Under the pieces are notes generated by a model, which saw only the letters and a list, made by a program, of their open reading frames with translations, was not told the origin of the DNA and did not search any database. Positions 52,589-61,195 of a DNA stretch of 64,000 nucleotides are shown here, piece after piece. The stretch comes from Klebsiella aerogenes (lineage in GTDB: Bacteria > Pseudomonadota > Gammaproteobacteria > Enterobacterales > Enterobacteriaceae). A program made the position numbers and the translations under genes. The stretch is taken from the NCBI GenBank assembly GCA_029027985.1, contig CP119076.1:3346422-3410421 (forward strand), read 5' to 3'. Within the stretch, counting starts at the first letter, position 1. Each line of letters starts with the position of its first letter.

Positions 52589-52624
52589 CCTTATGCTAAA
52601 TGAGCGCCTTATGCTAAATGAGCG
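52589..52624. repeat. Perfect 18-base tandem duplication between hutG and hutC
   Basis: CCTTATGCTAAATGAGCG occurs twice head to tail (52589-52606 and 52607-52624). It lies in the 79-base gap before hutC and adds a second purine-rich AAGG on the coding strand. Confidence 0.95.
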
Positions 52625-52656
52625 GAGCGGCGAAACGAAAATAATACCCCGGATCG

Positions 52657-53613
52657 CTAGCGCCACCAATGGGCGATTTGCCATGCCAGGCGGGCCGCCG
52701 CGCGGGCGCCCTGACCATCAATATCAAATTGCGGATTGAATTCGACCAAATCCACCGCCTGCAACTTACCGCTGCGGCACAATGGTTCGACGATGCGTAA
52801 CAGCGTCGCCAGCGGAACGCCCAGCGCCGCCGGAGCGGAAACCGCCGGCATTTCGCGCGCTGGCAGCACGTCGAGATCGATAGTCAGGTACAGGCGATCG
52901 AATTGCGCGATATTGCGCTGAAGCTCCGCCAGCACGCGGGTTTCGAAGGCTTCCAGCACCTCCAGATCCTCCACGATAGCCACCTCGCGTCGTGCCGCTT
53001 CGTCCCACAGCGCCTGGGTGTTGGCCGTCCGGCTGACGCCAATACAGGTATAGTGAAAACCACGCTGCTGCGCATCGCACTCCAGCGCCAACTGGCGGAA
53101 CGGCGTTCCGGAACTGGCGCATTCGGCAAAACGGAGATCGAGATGCGCGTCGAGATTGATAATGCCGACTTTTTCGCCCGGGAACGCATCGAGCACCCCG
53201 GCGCCGTGACCGAAAGCCGTCTCGTGGCCGCCGCCCAACACCAGCGTGCGTTTGCCGGCGCGCTGGCAGGCGGCGACCGCCTCGCGCAACGCCTGATGCG
53301 CGGCTTCCAACTGCTCGCCTTCGACGCTAATCGTTCCCATGTCTACACAGCGATCGTGCCCCTGATGGCTGGCCATATTCGCCAAAGCCCGGCGCAGCGT
53401 TTCCGGGCCGAGCCCGGCACCGGTACGCCCTTTATTGCGCCTTACTCCCTCATCGCAGGCGAACCCCAGCAACGCGATATCGCCGGGCATCTCCTGCGGC
53501 GCGAAGCGTTCCGCGCGGGCGATGGTCTGAAACAAACGCAGCGCATTTGGCGCTTCCGCGCTATCGTCGCGCCCTTGCCAAAGGCTGGCGGGAGTGGCTT
53601 GCCACAGCTTCAT
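52657..53613 (-). CDS. hutG: Formimidoylglutamase HutG
   Basis: A 318-residue ureohydrolase-fold enzyme splitting N-formimino-glutamate into glutamate and formamide. The binuclear Mn site is seen in [18 protein letters not shown] and TIDLDVLP. Overlaps hutI by four bases; middle gene of hutIGC. Confidence 0.96.
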   Translation of the reverse strand: MKLWQATPASLWQGRDDSAEAPNALRLFQTIARAERFAPQEMPGDIALLGFACDEGVRRNKGRTGAGLGPETLRRALANMASHQGHDRCVDMGTISVEGEQLEAAHQALREAVAACQRAGKRTLVLGGGHETAFGHGAGVLDAFPGEKVGIINLDAHLDLRFAECASSGTPFRQLALECDAQQRGFHYTCIGVSRTANTQALWDEAARREVAIVEDLEVLEAFETRVLAELQRNIAQFDRLYLTIDLDVLPAREMPAVSAPAALGVPLATLLRIVEPLCRSGKLQAVDLVEFNPQFDIDGQGARAAARLAWQIAHWWR

Positions 53614-54827
53614 TGCATTTCTCCTCGAACGACGCGATGCCAGAGCGGAGTACGCCCTGGTTCATACACCATCTCGACCGGATGCTCGGCATCCCAGATG
53701 GCAAAGTTAGCGACAAAGCCCGCCGCCAGCTGGCCATGGCTATCCTGACGCCCCAGCGCCCGCGCGGCATGGCGAGTCACCCCGGCCCAGGCCTCTTCCG
53801 GCGTTAAGCCAAATTTGACGCAGGCCATGTTCATCGCCAAATGCAGGCTGGCAAAGGGGCTGGTGCCCGGGTTGAAATCGGTCGCCACCGCCATCGGTAC
53901 CTGATACTTGCGCAGCAGTTCCACCGGCGGTTTACGGGTTTCATTAAGGAAGTAGAACGCGCCGGGCAGCAGCGCCGCCACAGTACCGCTTTGGCTCATC
54001 GCCGACACGCCCTCTTCCGTCAGATATTCGATATGGTCGGCGGAGAGTCCGTGATAGCGGCTCACCAGCTGAGCGCCGCCCAGCGACGATAGCTGCTCAA
54101 CATGACCTTTTACCGGAATACCGAGCGCCTGCGCGGCCTGGAATACGCGCTCGGTTTGTTGCGGACTGAAGCCGACGTTTTCACAGAAGACATCAACGCT
54201 TTCAAACAGCCCCTCCTGCCACAGCGTCGGCAGTATCGTCTCGCACACCAGCGAGATATAGCCGTCGGCATCACCTTTGTATTCCGGTGGCGTGGCGTGA
54301 GCGGAAAGCAGCGTGGCGGCAACTTCTACCACATTTTCGTCAGCCAACTGGCGGGCTACCCGCAGCATCTTACGTTCGTTTTGCAGATCGAGACCGTAGC
54401 CGGATTTAATCTCCAGCGTTGTCACCCCTTCTCGTAGCAAGCGAGCCAGACGCGGCTGCGCGAGAGTTAACAGTTCGGCTTCGCTGCTTTCGCGCGTGGC
54501 GCGCACGGTGGAGTTAATCCCGCCGCCGTTGGCGCTGATGGTCTGATACGACACGCCATTCAGCCGCTGCTCCCACTCCTGTGCCCGGCTGCCGCCGAAG
54601 ATAAGATGGGTGTGGCAATCAATCAGTCCCGGCGTCAGCAGTCGCCCTTCGAGGTCGATGCTGCGCCCGGCAGGGGTCTCATCATCAGCGACGATCGCGA
54701 CAATGCGGCCGTCGCGCACCAGCAGCGCGTGGCGCTCCAGCATGCCGTACGGCTGGGAATAATCAGGGTTCAGGGTGGCGAGACGCGCGTTTCGCCAGAT
54801 AACGAGTTCAGAGGTGGCTTCGGTCAT
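53610..54827 (-). CDS. hutI: Imidazolonepropionase HutI
   Basis: A 405-residue amidohydrolase opening the imidazolone ring. Metal ligands: HTH in [15 protein letters not shown] in HATPPEY and GHVEQLSS, D in [13 protein letters not shown] 54827 (MTEATSEL) is at the start of homology; its ribosome site is weak. Longer in-frame starts run into the operator and promoter. First gene of hutIGC. Confidence 0.95.
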   Translation of the reverse strand: MTEATSELVIWRNARLATLNPDYSQPYGMLERHALLVRDGRIVAIVADDETPAGRSIDLEGRLLTPGLIDCHTHLIFGGSRAQEWEQRLNGVSYQTISANGGGINSTVRATRESSEAELLTLAQPRLARLLREGVTTLEIKSGYGLDLQNERKMLRVARQLADENVVEVAATLLSAHATPPEYKGDADGYISLVCETILPTLWQEGLFESVDVFCENVGFSPQQTERVFQAAQALGIPVKGHVEQLSSLGGAQLVSRYHGLSADHIEYLTEEGVSAMSQSGTVAALLPGAFYFLNETRKPPVELLRKYQVPMAVATDFNPGTSPFASLHLAMNMACVKFGLTPEEAWAGVTRHAARALGRQDSHGQLAAGFVANFAIWDAEHPVEMVYEPGRTPLWHRVVRGEMQ

Positions 54828-54845
54828 AGCGTTCAACTTGTCATG

Positions 54846-54886
54846 GGTTGTATAGACATTTATTTTCATAACGTCGGTAATGTCAA
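54846..54886 (-). promoter_or_regulatory. hutI promoter and HutC operator
   Basis: On the minus strand a consensus -35 TTGACA (54881-54886), 17 bases, ATAAAT (54858-54863). TGTCTATACAACC (54846-54858) abuts the -10; it is the exact reverse complement of the site in the hutU promoter. Confidence 0.8.
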
Positions 54887-54992
54887 TAAAAGCACGGGTA
54901 AATGTTATTTTTTTGTGACTGAAGACGCCCCGGCGACGTATCACGTTGCGTAAAGAAGTGAAGTTTTTGAACTGGCGTCTTCCCGTTTCGCT

Positions 54993-55013
54993 CAAGTTAG
55001 TATAAAACAGCAG
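54993..55013 (-). other. Lambda attB-like attachment core
   Basis: The 15-base core on the minus strand is GCTGTTTTATACTAA, one base different from the lambda core GCTTTTTTATACTAA. The match continues outward (CT before it, CTTG after it). In E. coli attB lies in the same gene neighbourhood beside ybhC. No integrase or prophage is next to it, so the site appears empty. Confidence 0.8.
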
Positions 55014-55083
55014 GTTTTAAAGGACTTATACCCTGGCACCGACAGAGGGTATGTAACTTCGCATGATTTTTGCCCGGAGCAAC

Positions 55084-56367
55084 ATGAACACATATTCCGT
55101 TTCCCGCCTGACGCTGGCGCTGGCCTTCGGCGTGACGCTGTCCGCCTGTAGCTCAACGCCTGCCGATCAAAGACCCTCAACGCAGACCGCGCCGGGCACC
55201 ACCGCGCGTCCGATTCTCAGCGCCGATGAAGCGAAAAACTTTACCCCGGCGGCGTATTTCCAGTCGCTGACGCCGAATGCCGCCGCCTGGACGCCGTCCG
55301 CTATCAGCCTACCGGCGCAGCCTGACTTCATCGTCGGCCCGGCCGGTACGCAGGGCGTGACCCACACCACCATTCAGGCCGCGGTCGATGCGGCGATAGC
55401 CCGTCACTCCGCCCGTCGTCAGTTCATCGCCATCATGCCAGGCGAGTATGCGGGTACCGTATATGTCCCTGCCGCGCCAGGCGCGCTGACCATTTACGGT
55501 ACCGGCGATAAGCCTATCGACGTAAAAATCAGCGAAGCGATTGATTCCGAAATGGACCGCAATAGCTGGCGTCATCTGGTCAATCCAGCCGGTAAATATA
55601 TGCCGGGCAAACCGGCGTGGTATATGTTCGATAGCTGCCAGAGCAAATCCGCCGCCACCGTGGGCGTGATGTGTTCCGCGGTCTTCTGGTCGCAGAATAA
55701 CGGCCTGCAGCTGCAGAACCTGACTATCGCCAACAACCTCGGCGATAGCGTTGATGCCGGTACCCACCAGGCCGTCGCGCTGCGCAGCGATGGCGACCAG
55801 GTCCAGATCAACAAGGTCAATATTCTTGGCCGCCAGAATACCTTCTTCGTCACCAATAGCGGCGTGCAGAACCGTCTGCAGGACAACCGCCAGCCCCGCA
55901 CGCTGGTGACCAATAGCTATATTGAAGGCGATGTGGACATCGTTTCCGGCCGCGGCGCGGTGGTATTTGATAATACCGATTTCCGTATCGTGAACTCACG
56001 TACACAGAAAGAAGGCTACGTTTTCGCGCCAGCAACGCTGAAAAGCATGACCTACGGCTTCCTGGCGACCAACAGCCGCTTCACCGCCTCCGGTGATAAC
56101 GTCGCCCAATTGGGCCGTGCGCTGGATGTCGACGGCAACAGCAACGGTCAGGTGGTGATCCGCGATAGCGCCATCAATGAAGGCTTCAACATAGCCCAAC
56201 CGTGGGCGGCGGCGGTCGGTTCCAACCGCGCTTTCAACGGCAACGTCGGTGCGGAAGATGCCAAAGGCAACCCGCAGCGCAACCTCAACGACAACGGCTT
56301 CAACCGCATGTGGGAATATAACAACCGCGGCGTGGGCAGCGCTGTCGTTGCCGTACCGAAGCAGTAA
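55084..56367 (+). CDS. ybhC: Outer-membrane lipoprotein YbhC, pectinesterase family
   Basis: A 427-residue lipoprotein. Signal peptide with lipobox LSAC (Cys about residue 22), then a right-handed beta-helix of carbohydrate esterase family 8: GTQGVTHTTIQAAVDAA, YGTG, QNNGLQLQNL, GRQNTFFV and the DVDIVSGRGAVVF catalytic Asp region. E. coli YbhC has been reported as a thioesterase-like protein with no pectinesterase activity shown. ATG 55084 with GGAG five bases before it gives a proper lipoprotein signal. Confidence 0.93.
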   Translation: MNTYSVSRLTLALAFGVTLSACSSTPADQRPSTQTAPGTTARPILSADEAKNFTPAAYFQSLTPNAAAWTPSAISLPAQPDFIVGPAGTQGVTHTTIQAAVDAAIARHSARRQFIAIMPGEYAGTVYVPAAPGALTIYGTGDKPIDVKISEAIDSEMDRNSWRHLVNPAGKYMPGKPAWYMFDSCQSKSAATVGVMCSAVFWSQNNGLQLQNLTIANNLGDSVDAGTHQAVALRSDGDQVQINKVNILGRQNTFFVTNSGVQNRLQDNRQPRTLVTNSYIEGDVDIVSGRGAVVFDNTDFRIVNSRTQKEGYVFAPATLKSMTYGFLATNSRFTASGDNVAQLGRALDVDGNSNGQVVIRDSAINEGFNIAQPWAAAVGSNRAFNGNVGAEDAKGNPQRNLNDNGFNRMWEYNNRGVGSAVVAVPKQ

Positions 56368-56374
56368 GTGATGG

Positions 56375-56400
56375 ACGCAGGGGGAAGCCTCCCCCTGCGT
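56375..56400. terminator. Hairpin between ybhC and the P-type ATPase gene
   Basis: ACGCAGGGGG / CCCCCTGCGT, six-base loop, located between the convergent stops. It lacks a T-run, so termination strength is doubtful. Confidence 0.55.
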
Positions 56401-56406
56401 GTTACC

Positions 56407-59094
56407 TCAGGAAGTACGCCATCTGCGGGTAAGCGGTTTTTCAACTTCCACAATCAGGAACATGATAAACCCGATAATGAAGGTGATGACCCAATAGCGG
56501 AACGGCAGTCCGGTGGTGCCGAACAGCATCTGCATAAACGGCGCATAGATAATCAGCAGTTGTAAAACCAGCAATACGCCGCTCACAATCCAAATGCCTT
56601 TATTCGCCAACAGGCCCTTACTCAGCGAAAAGCCATCCGAGATACGGCAGTTCAGCATATAAAACCATTGCGCCGTAACCAGCGTTTGCAGCAGCACGGT
56701 ACGAATAAACTCCGGGGAATAGCCTCGCGGCTGCAGCCAGGCTTCCAGCACAAACGCGCTGATGGCAATCATCGAACCGACAAAGATGACGCGCCAGATA
56801 GCAAAGCCATCCATCACGTGCAGTTTCGGGTCGCGCGGCGGCCGTTTCATAATATTTTGTTCACCGGCTTCAAATGCCAGACCAAACGACAGCGTGGCGG
56901 AAGTCGCCATGTTCATCCATAGAATCAGCACCGGCGTCAGCGGGATCAAGTTACCGGCCAGCAGCGCAATGATGATCAGCAGCCCCTGCGCCAGGTTCGT
57001 CGGCATGATAAAGAGGATGGTTTTTTTCAGGTTATCGTACACCCGACGCCCTTCCCTGACGGCGCTGGCGATAGTAGCGAAGTTGTCGTCCGTCAGCACC
57101 ATATCGGCGGCTTCTTTCGTCACCTCGGTGCCCTTAATTCCCATGGCGATACCGACATCGGCCTGTTTCAGCGCCGGCGCGTCGTTGACGCCGTCGCCGG
57201 TCATACCGACCACCTCTTTGCGACTCTGCAACGCTTGCACCAGACGGAATTTATCTTCCGGGCTGGTACGGGCGAAAATATCGTATTGCTGCGCGGCCTC
57301 GCTGAGCTGGCGATCATCCATGACTTCCAACTCGCGGCCAGTAATCGCATTACCGGTATTGCCGATCCCCAGCATTTTACCAATACTCATCGCCGTTTGC
57401 GGGTGATCGCCGGTGATCATTTTGACGCGGATCCCCGCCTGCAGACAATCGCCAATGGCGGTAATCGCTTCCGGGCGCGGCGGATCCATCATCCCGGCTA
57501 CGCCCAGTAGGATAATCCCCTGCTGCAGATCCTGATGGGTCAACTCACTCTGCCCCGGCGCTGCTGGTTTCCACGCCGCCGCCACCATCCGCAGCCCTTC
57601 CCGCGCATACTCCTCAATCTTGCTTTCCCAGTAGGGCTGATCGAGCGGCTGCAGGCCATTTTCCGTTTGCTGATGCTGGCACAGGCGGAACAAGACGTCC
57701 GGCGCGCCGGTGAGTAAAATCACCTCTTCATCGCCCAGTCGATAGAGCGTCGACATGTATTTATACTGCGAATCAAAGGGGATTTTGCTGCGCAGTTCGC
57801 TGGTGAGCGGCGCCAGCGTCACCTTGGCCGCCAGCACTTTCAACGCCCCTTCAGTCGGCCCGCCGGTGATTTTCCACAACCCGCTTTCATCTTTGATGAG
57901 CTGGCTGTCATTACAGAGATCGATAGTGCGTAAATAGCGTTCCAGCAGCGAACCTGTCGCTACCGAAACTGGCGCCGGGTCGTTAACGGAGTGGATATTG
58001 CCCTTCGGCTCGTAGCTATCCCCTTCTACCCGGTAGACATCATCGGCGGTGATCACCGCCTTCACCGTCATCTCGTTCATCGTCAGGGTGCCGGTTTTAT
58101 CCGAGCAGATCACCGTCATCGCCCCTAAGGTCTCAACGGTCGGCAGTTTACGAATAATCGCCTGCTGGCGCGCCATCGTCTGCACACCCAGCGAGAGAAT
58201 GATCGAGATGATCGCCGGTAACCCTTCCGGTACCGAGGCCACCGCCAGGCTGATCAGCGACAGCATCAATTCCGAGACCGGCATGTCGCGGAACATCACG
58301 CTGAAGACGAACAGCGCGGCCATCATGATCAGGATAATGATGAAAATGGCTTTGCCCAGTTTATCCATTTGCACCAACAGCGGCGTCCGGTGTTTTTCAA
58401 TGTCCGCCATCATCTGGTTAATATGCCCGAGCTCGGTATCGCCGCCGGTGGCCACCACCGCGCCTTTACCGCCGCCTGAGCTCACCGTGGTGCCGGAAAA
58501 CAGCAGGTTGCTGCGGTCGCCGAGCGGCAATTCGCCGCTGAGGGCATCGGTTGTTTTCTCCACGACCGTCGATTCGCCGGTAAGGATGGCCTCCTCTACA
58601 CGCAGGTTATGCGCTTCAATGACGCGCAGATCGGCAGGAATACGATCGCCTGCGCGGATCACCACAATATCGCCCGGCACCAGTTTGGTCGTTGGGATCG
58701 TTTCATGTCCGCCCTGTCGGATCACCACCGCCTCGCTGGAGAGCATATTGCGAATGCTCTGTAGCGATTTTTCCGCATTGCTTTCCTGAATATGGCCGAT
58801 CAGGGCGTTGACCACCGCCACACCGAGGATCACCAGCGTGTCCACCCAGTGCCCCATCACCGCGGTTAACAATGCGGCAGCCAGCAAAACGTAAATCAGT
58901 ACGTCATTAAAATGCGCCAGGAAACGCAGCCAGGCGGGTTTACCCGGCTTTTGCGGCAGGGCGTTTTCGCCATATTGCTGCAGGCGCGAAACGGCGTCCG
59001 CGTTGCTTATACCTTCGGGCGAGCTATGAATACTCGTGAAGGTTTCATCAACGGAAAGCTGATAGAACGGGCCGCCCGGTTTGTCTGCATTCAT
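56407..59094 (-). CDS. P-type (P2) cation-transporting ATPase
   Basis: An 895-residue P-type ATPase. Order: N-terminal cation-ATPase domain (1-60), TM1-2, actuator domain with LTGESTVVEK, TM3-4 with SVPEGLPAI, phosphorylation motif SDKTGTLT, the nucleotide domain, hinge TGDGVNDAPAL, and six C-terminal helices. The PEGLP motif indicates a Ca2+, Na+/K+ or Mg2+-type P2 pump rather than a heavy-metal P1B pump. ATG 59094 has AGGA eight bases upstream. It follows a UspA-family gene by 51 bases and is probably cotranscribed. The ion is not determinable here. Confidence 0.9.
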   Translation of the reverse strand: MNADKPGGPFYQLSVDETFTSIHSSPEGISNADAVSRLQQYGENALPQKPGKPAWLRFLAHFNDVLIYVLLAAALLTAVMGHWVDTLVILGVAVVNALIGHIQESNAEKSLQSIRNMLSSEAVVIRQGGHETIPTTKLVPGDIVVIRAGDRIPADLRVIEAHNLRVEEAILTGESTVVEKTTDALSGELPLGDRSNLLFSGTTVSSGGGKGAVVATGGDTELGHINQMMADIEKHRTPLLVQMDKLGKAIFIIILIMMAALFVFSVMFRDMPVSELMLSLISLAVASVPEGLPAIISIILSLGVQTMARQQAIIRKLPTVETLGAMTVICSDKTGTLTMNEMTVKAVITADDVYRVEGDSYEPKGNIHSVNDPAPVSVATGSLLERYLRTIDLCNDSQLIKDESGLWKITGGPTEGALKVLAAKVTLAPLTSELRSKIPFDSQYKYMSTLYRLGDEEVILLTGAPDVLFRLCQHQQTENGLQPLDQPYWESKIEEYAREGLRMVAAAWKPAAPGQSELTHQDLQQGIILLGVAGMMDPPRPEAITAIGDCLQAGIRVKMITGDHPQTAMSIGKMLGIGNTGNAITGRELEVMDDRQLSEAAQQYDIFARTSPEDKFRLVQALQSRKEVVGMTGDGVNDAPALKQADVGIAMGIKGTEVTKEAADMVLTDDNFATIASAVREGRRVYDNLKKTILFIMPTNLAQGLLIIIALLAGNLIPLTPVLILWMNMATSATLSFGLAFEAGEQNIMKRPPRDPKLHVMDGFAIWRVIFVGSMIAISAFVLEAWLQPRGYSPEFIRTVLLQTLVTAQWFYMLNCRISDGFSLSKGLLANKGIWIVSGVLLVLQLLIIYAPFMQMLFGTTGLPFRYWVITFIIGFIMFLIVEVEKPLTRRWRTS

Positions 59095-59145
59095 AGATTT
59101 TTCCTCGACTCCTGTAGGGGAAATCAAGGCGACTGTCAGCCGCCG

Positions 59146-59577
59146 TTAACGAACCACAAAAACCGGCACGTGGGCATAGCGAACGATGCTGGCGGCTTCC
59201 GAGCCCAGCAAATGCGTCTGGATGCCAGGATTACGCGAGCCAATAATGATCACATCCGCCTGGAGTTCATCCGCCAGCGATATCACCTGGTCGCGAATAT
59301 TCCCGCTGCGAACATGAGGCTGGACGTGATCAGGTAAAAGCGAATTTTTTTGACTGAGTTCAGCCAGCTTTTCCTTTGCCGTATGAATAAGATGCTCTTC
59401 CATCTTACGCGCGTCGGAGATAAATCCCCGGGTTAATACCGGAGAAAAAGCAGGAATAACATGTACTAAATGAATTTTACCCGCGGAGTGCTGGGCAAGA
59501 AACTTAGCATGAGATAGCGCTTTATCAGCCAGCCCTACGTCAAATACATCAACCGGCACCAGAATATTTTTATACAT
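59146..59577 (-). CDS. Universal stress protein, UspF/UspG-like
   Basis: A 143-residue single UspA domain. It begins MYKNILVPVDVFD, and the ATP-binding loop G-x2-G-x9-GS-like region is IIIGSRNPGIQTHLLGSEAASIVRYAHVPVFVV (read in pieces: IIIGSRNPG and LLGSEAASIV). Upstream partner of the P-type ATPase gene. A CCGCC..GGCGG-type small hairpin is in its leader near 59625. Specific role not known. Confidence 0.88.
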   Translation of the reverse strand: MYKNILVPVDVFDVGLADKALSHAKFLAQHSAGKIHLVHVIPAFSPVLTRGFISDARKMEEHLIHTAKEKLAELSQKNSLLPDHVQPHVRSGNIRDQVISLADELQADVIIIGSRNPGIQTHLLGSEAASIVRYAHVPVFVVR

Positions 59578-59939
59578 AGAAAGAATCCTTTTATTACCAA
59601 TACAATACGAAGTAATTGATACCCCCTCAGGCGGGGCAGGAATACAATCTCAACAACTTAAGGGGATAGCGGAATGAATGTATTTAAACGTAGCACAGGA
59701 TAATTAACATTATTAAGTTACGTATTAATATATTGATAAATATCGTTAGTTACTGCTTTAACAATACGTTACATCACTACGTATCGCTAATCATCTGGAC
59801 GCTGCCATTATCGATATTTAACACTTCAGGTTTTCTACGGCTATGCTTTAGCTGATACCGATAACCTATTGCGTAATTACCCGCTAAATCAGTGGCAAAT
59901 AATCGACTCACCTCGCCTGCGGCGCCAAGGGAGGAAACC
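59578..59939. other. AT-rich divergent region between the Usp and efflux genes
   Basis: About 360 bases with no open frame that has a ribosome site. It is markedly AT-rich (for example TACGTATTAATATATTGATA near 59722) compared with its surroundings, as expected for two divergent promoters and H-NS-type silencing. No operator could be assigned. Confidence 0.5.
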
Positions 59940-60050
59940 ATGTTCGGCTATAGTCTGACACGTTTGGGTTTGTTTGTCGTACTGGCCATTGTCGCCTGTA
60001 CTGTCGTCGGCCTAATCACTTATATGGTGGTGTCGACTCTCGGCAATTAA
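59940..60050 (+). CDS. 36-residue single-pass membrane peptide upstream of the RND genes
   Basis: ATG 59940 is preceded by an excellent ribosome site (GGAGG, five bases away). The frame begins MFGYSLTRLGLFVVLAIVAC and ends VVSTLGN. After a short start with one Arg it is a single hydrophobic helix (about 9-33). It lies 59 bases before the RND adaptor gene on the same strand, so it is probably cotranscribed. The arrangement recalls AcrZ, the small helper of AcrB, but there is no obvious sequence match. I do not recognise a family. Confidence 0.65.
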   Translation: MFGYSLTRLGLFVVLAIVACTVVGLITYMVVSTLGN

Positions 60051-60109
60051 ATTCGGATGCTGCCATCAATGGATAAAACAAAGAACCTTTTAGCGTTGAG
60101 GGGAATACA

Positions 60110-61195
60110 GTGAACCGTTATTTTTCTCTCATTCCCGTACTTATTTTGACCATCAGCGCCTGCGATCAGAAAACGCCGCAAGTTGAGGCGGCGCCACGGA
60201 TGGTCAAAGTGGCGGAGGTCGTCGCCATCGGCAATGCGCAGCAGCGTATATTCCCTGCGCGCATTGAGTCCGGGGACTCCACGGAATTATCCTTTAAGCG
60301 CGGCGGCCAGGTAGAATCGCTGGATATTCGCCAGGGCGCCGCGATTCACGAAGGCCAGACGCTGGCGCGGTTGAACTCGCGGGAAGCCCAGCAGCGGGTT
60401 AATGAGCGGCAGACTGCGGCAACGCTCGCCCAGCGGCAATTCGACCGCTTCCAGACCCTGGCCGGACGCCAGGCCATTTCACAGGCGGAAATGGATGTTC
60501 AACGCGCCAACCGCGACGCCGCCAACGCGGCGTTGAAAATCGCCCGCGAAGAACTGTCGCAGATGACGCTGGTCGCTCCCTTTAGCGGTATTGCCGCTGG
60601 CGTGGCGATCCGTAATCATCAGGTCGTCGCCGCAGGCCAGCCGGTGATCACCCTGACGCGAACCGATCTGCTCGATGTGGTCTTCAGCGTGCCGGAAAAT
60701 CTGTTTACCACTCTTGATATACGTAATACGCAATACCGCCCGATCGTGAAAATTAACGCCATGCCGGATCGCCAGTTTAGCGCGCAATACAAAGAACATA
60801 CCGGCAGCAGCGATAACAATACCCTCACCTGGCAGGTGATTTTAACCATGCCGCGCCCGGAAGGTTTCCCTTCGGTAGGCGGCGTGAGCGGAACCGTGAC
60901 CATCAATTTGGCAGAGCTCCCCGCCAGCCTCGGGCGCGAAACGCTGGTGGTGCCGGTCGAAGCCGTGTTCAATCCCGACAACCATCCACGCAATGAACCT
61001 CATGTGTGGGTGGTAAAAGGTGAAAACAACCAACTACACCTTGAGGATCGCAAAGTCAGCGTCGGTCAGGTCACCGCCCAGGGGGTGGTGATTACACAGG
61101 GGCTGAGTGCGGGCGAACGCGTAGTCGCCGCGGGCGTCAATGAACTGCATGCCCAACAGCCGGTGCGAATCTGGACGCGTGAACGAGGTTTGTAA
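60110..61195 (+). CDS. RND efflux periplasmic adaptor lipoprotein
   Basis: A 361-residue membrane fusion protein. GTG 60110 follows GAGGGG. Signal peptide with lipobox ISAC (Cys about 18), lipoyl-like domain (VESLDIRQGAAIHEGQTLARL), a helical hairpin (about 85-145), beta-barrel and membrane-proximal domains. It connects the RND pump to an outer-membrane channel. No outer-membrane gene is visible before the window ends. Its stop overlaps the permease ATG by one base. Confidence 0.9.
   Translation: MNRYFSLIPVLILTISACDQKTPQVEAAPRMVKVAEVVAIGNAQQRIFPARIESGDSTELSFKRGGQVESLDIRQGAAIHEGQTLARLNSREAQQRVNERQTAATLAQRQFDRFQTLAGRQAISQAEMDVQRANRDAANAALKIAREELSQMTLVAPFSGIAAGVAIRNHQVVAAGQPVITLTRTDLLDVVFSVPENLFTTLDIRNTQYRPIVKINAMPDRQFSAQYKEHTGSSDNNTLTWQVILTMPRPEGFPSVGGVSGTVTINLAELPASLGRETLVVPVEAVFNPDNHPRNEPHVWVVKGENNQLHLEDRKVSVGQVTAQGVVITQGLSAGERVVAAGVNELHAQQPVRIWTRERGL

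Noticed and set aside
46446-55083. Possible genomic island containing hut
   Set aside because: The hut genes have the same GC-rich codon use as their neighbours and there is no integrase or tRNA boundary. The attB-like site at one edge is noted separately, but transfer is not supported by base composition.
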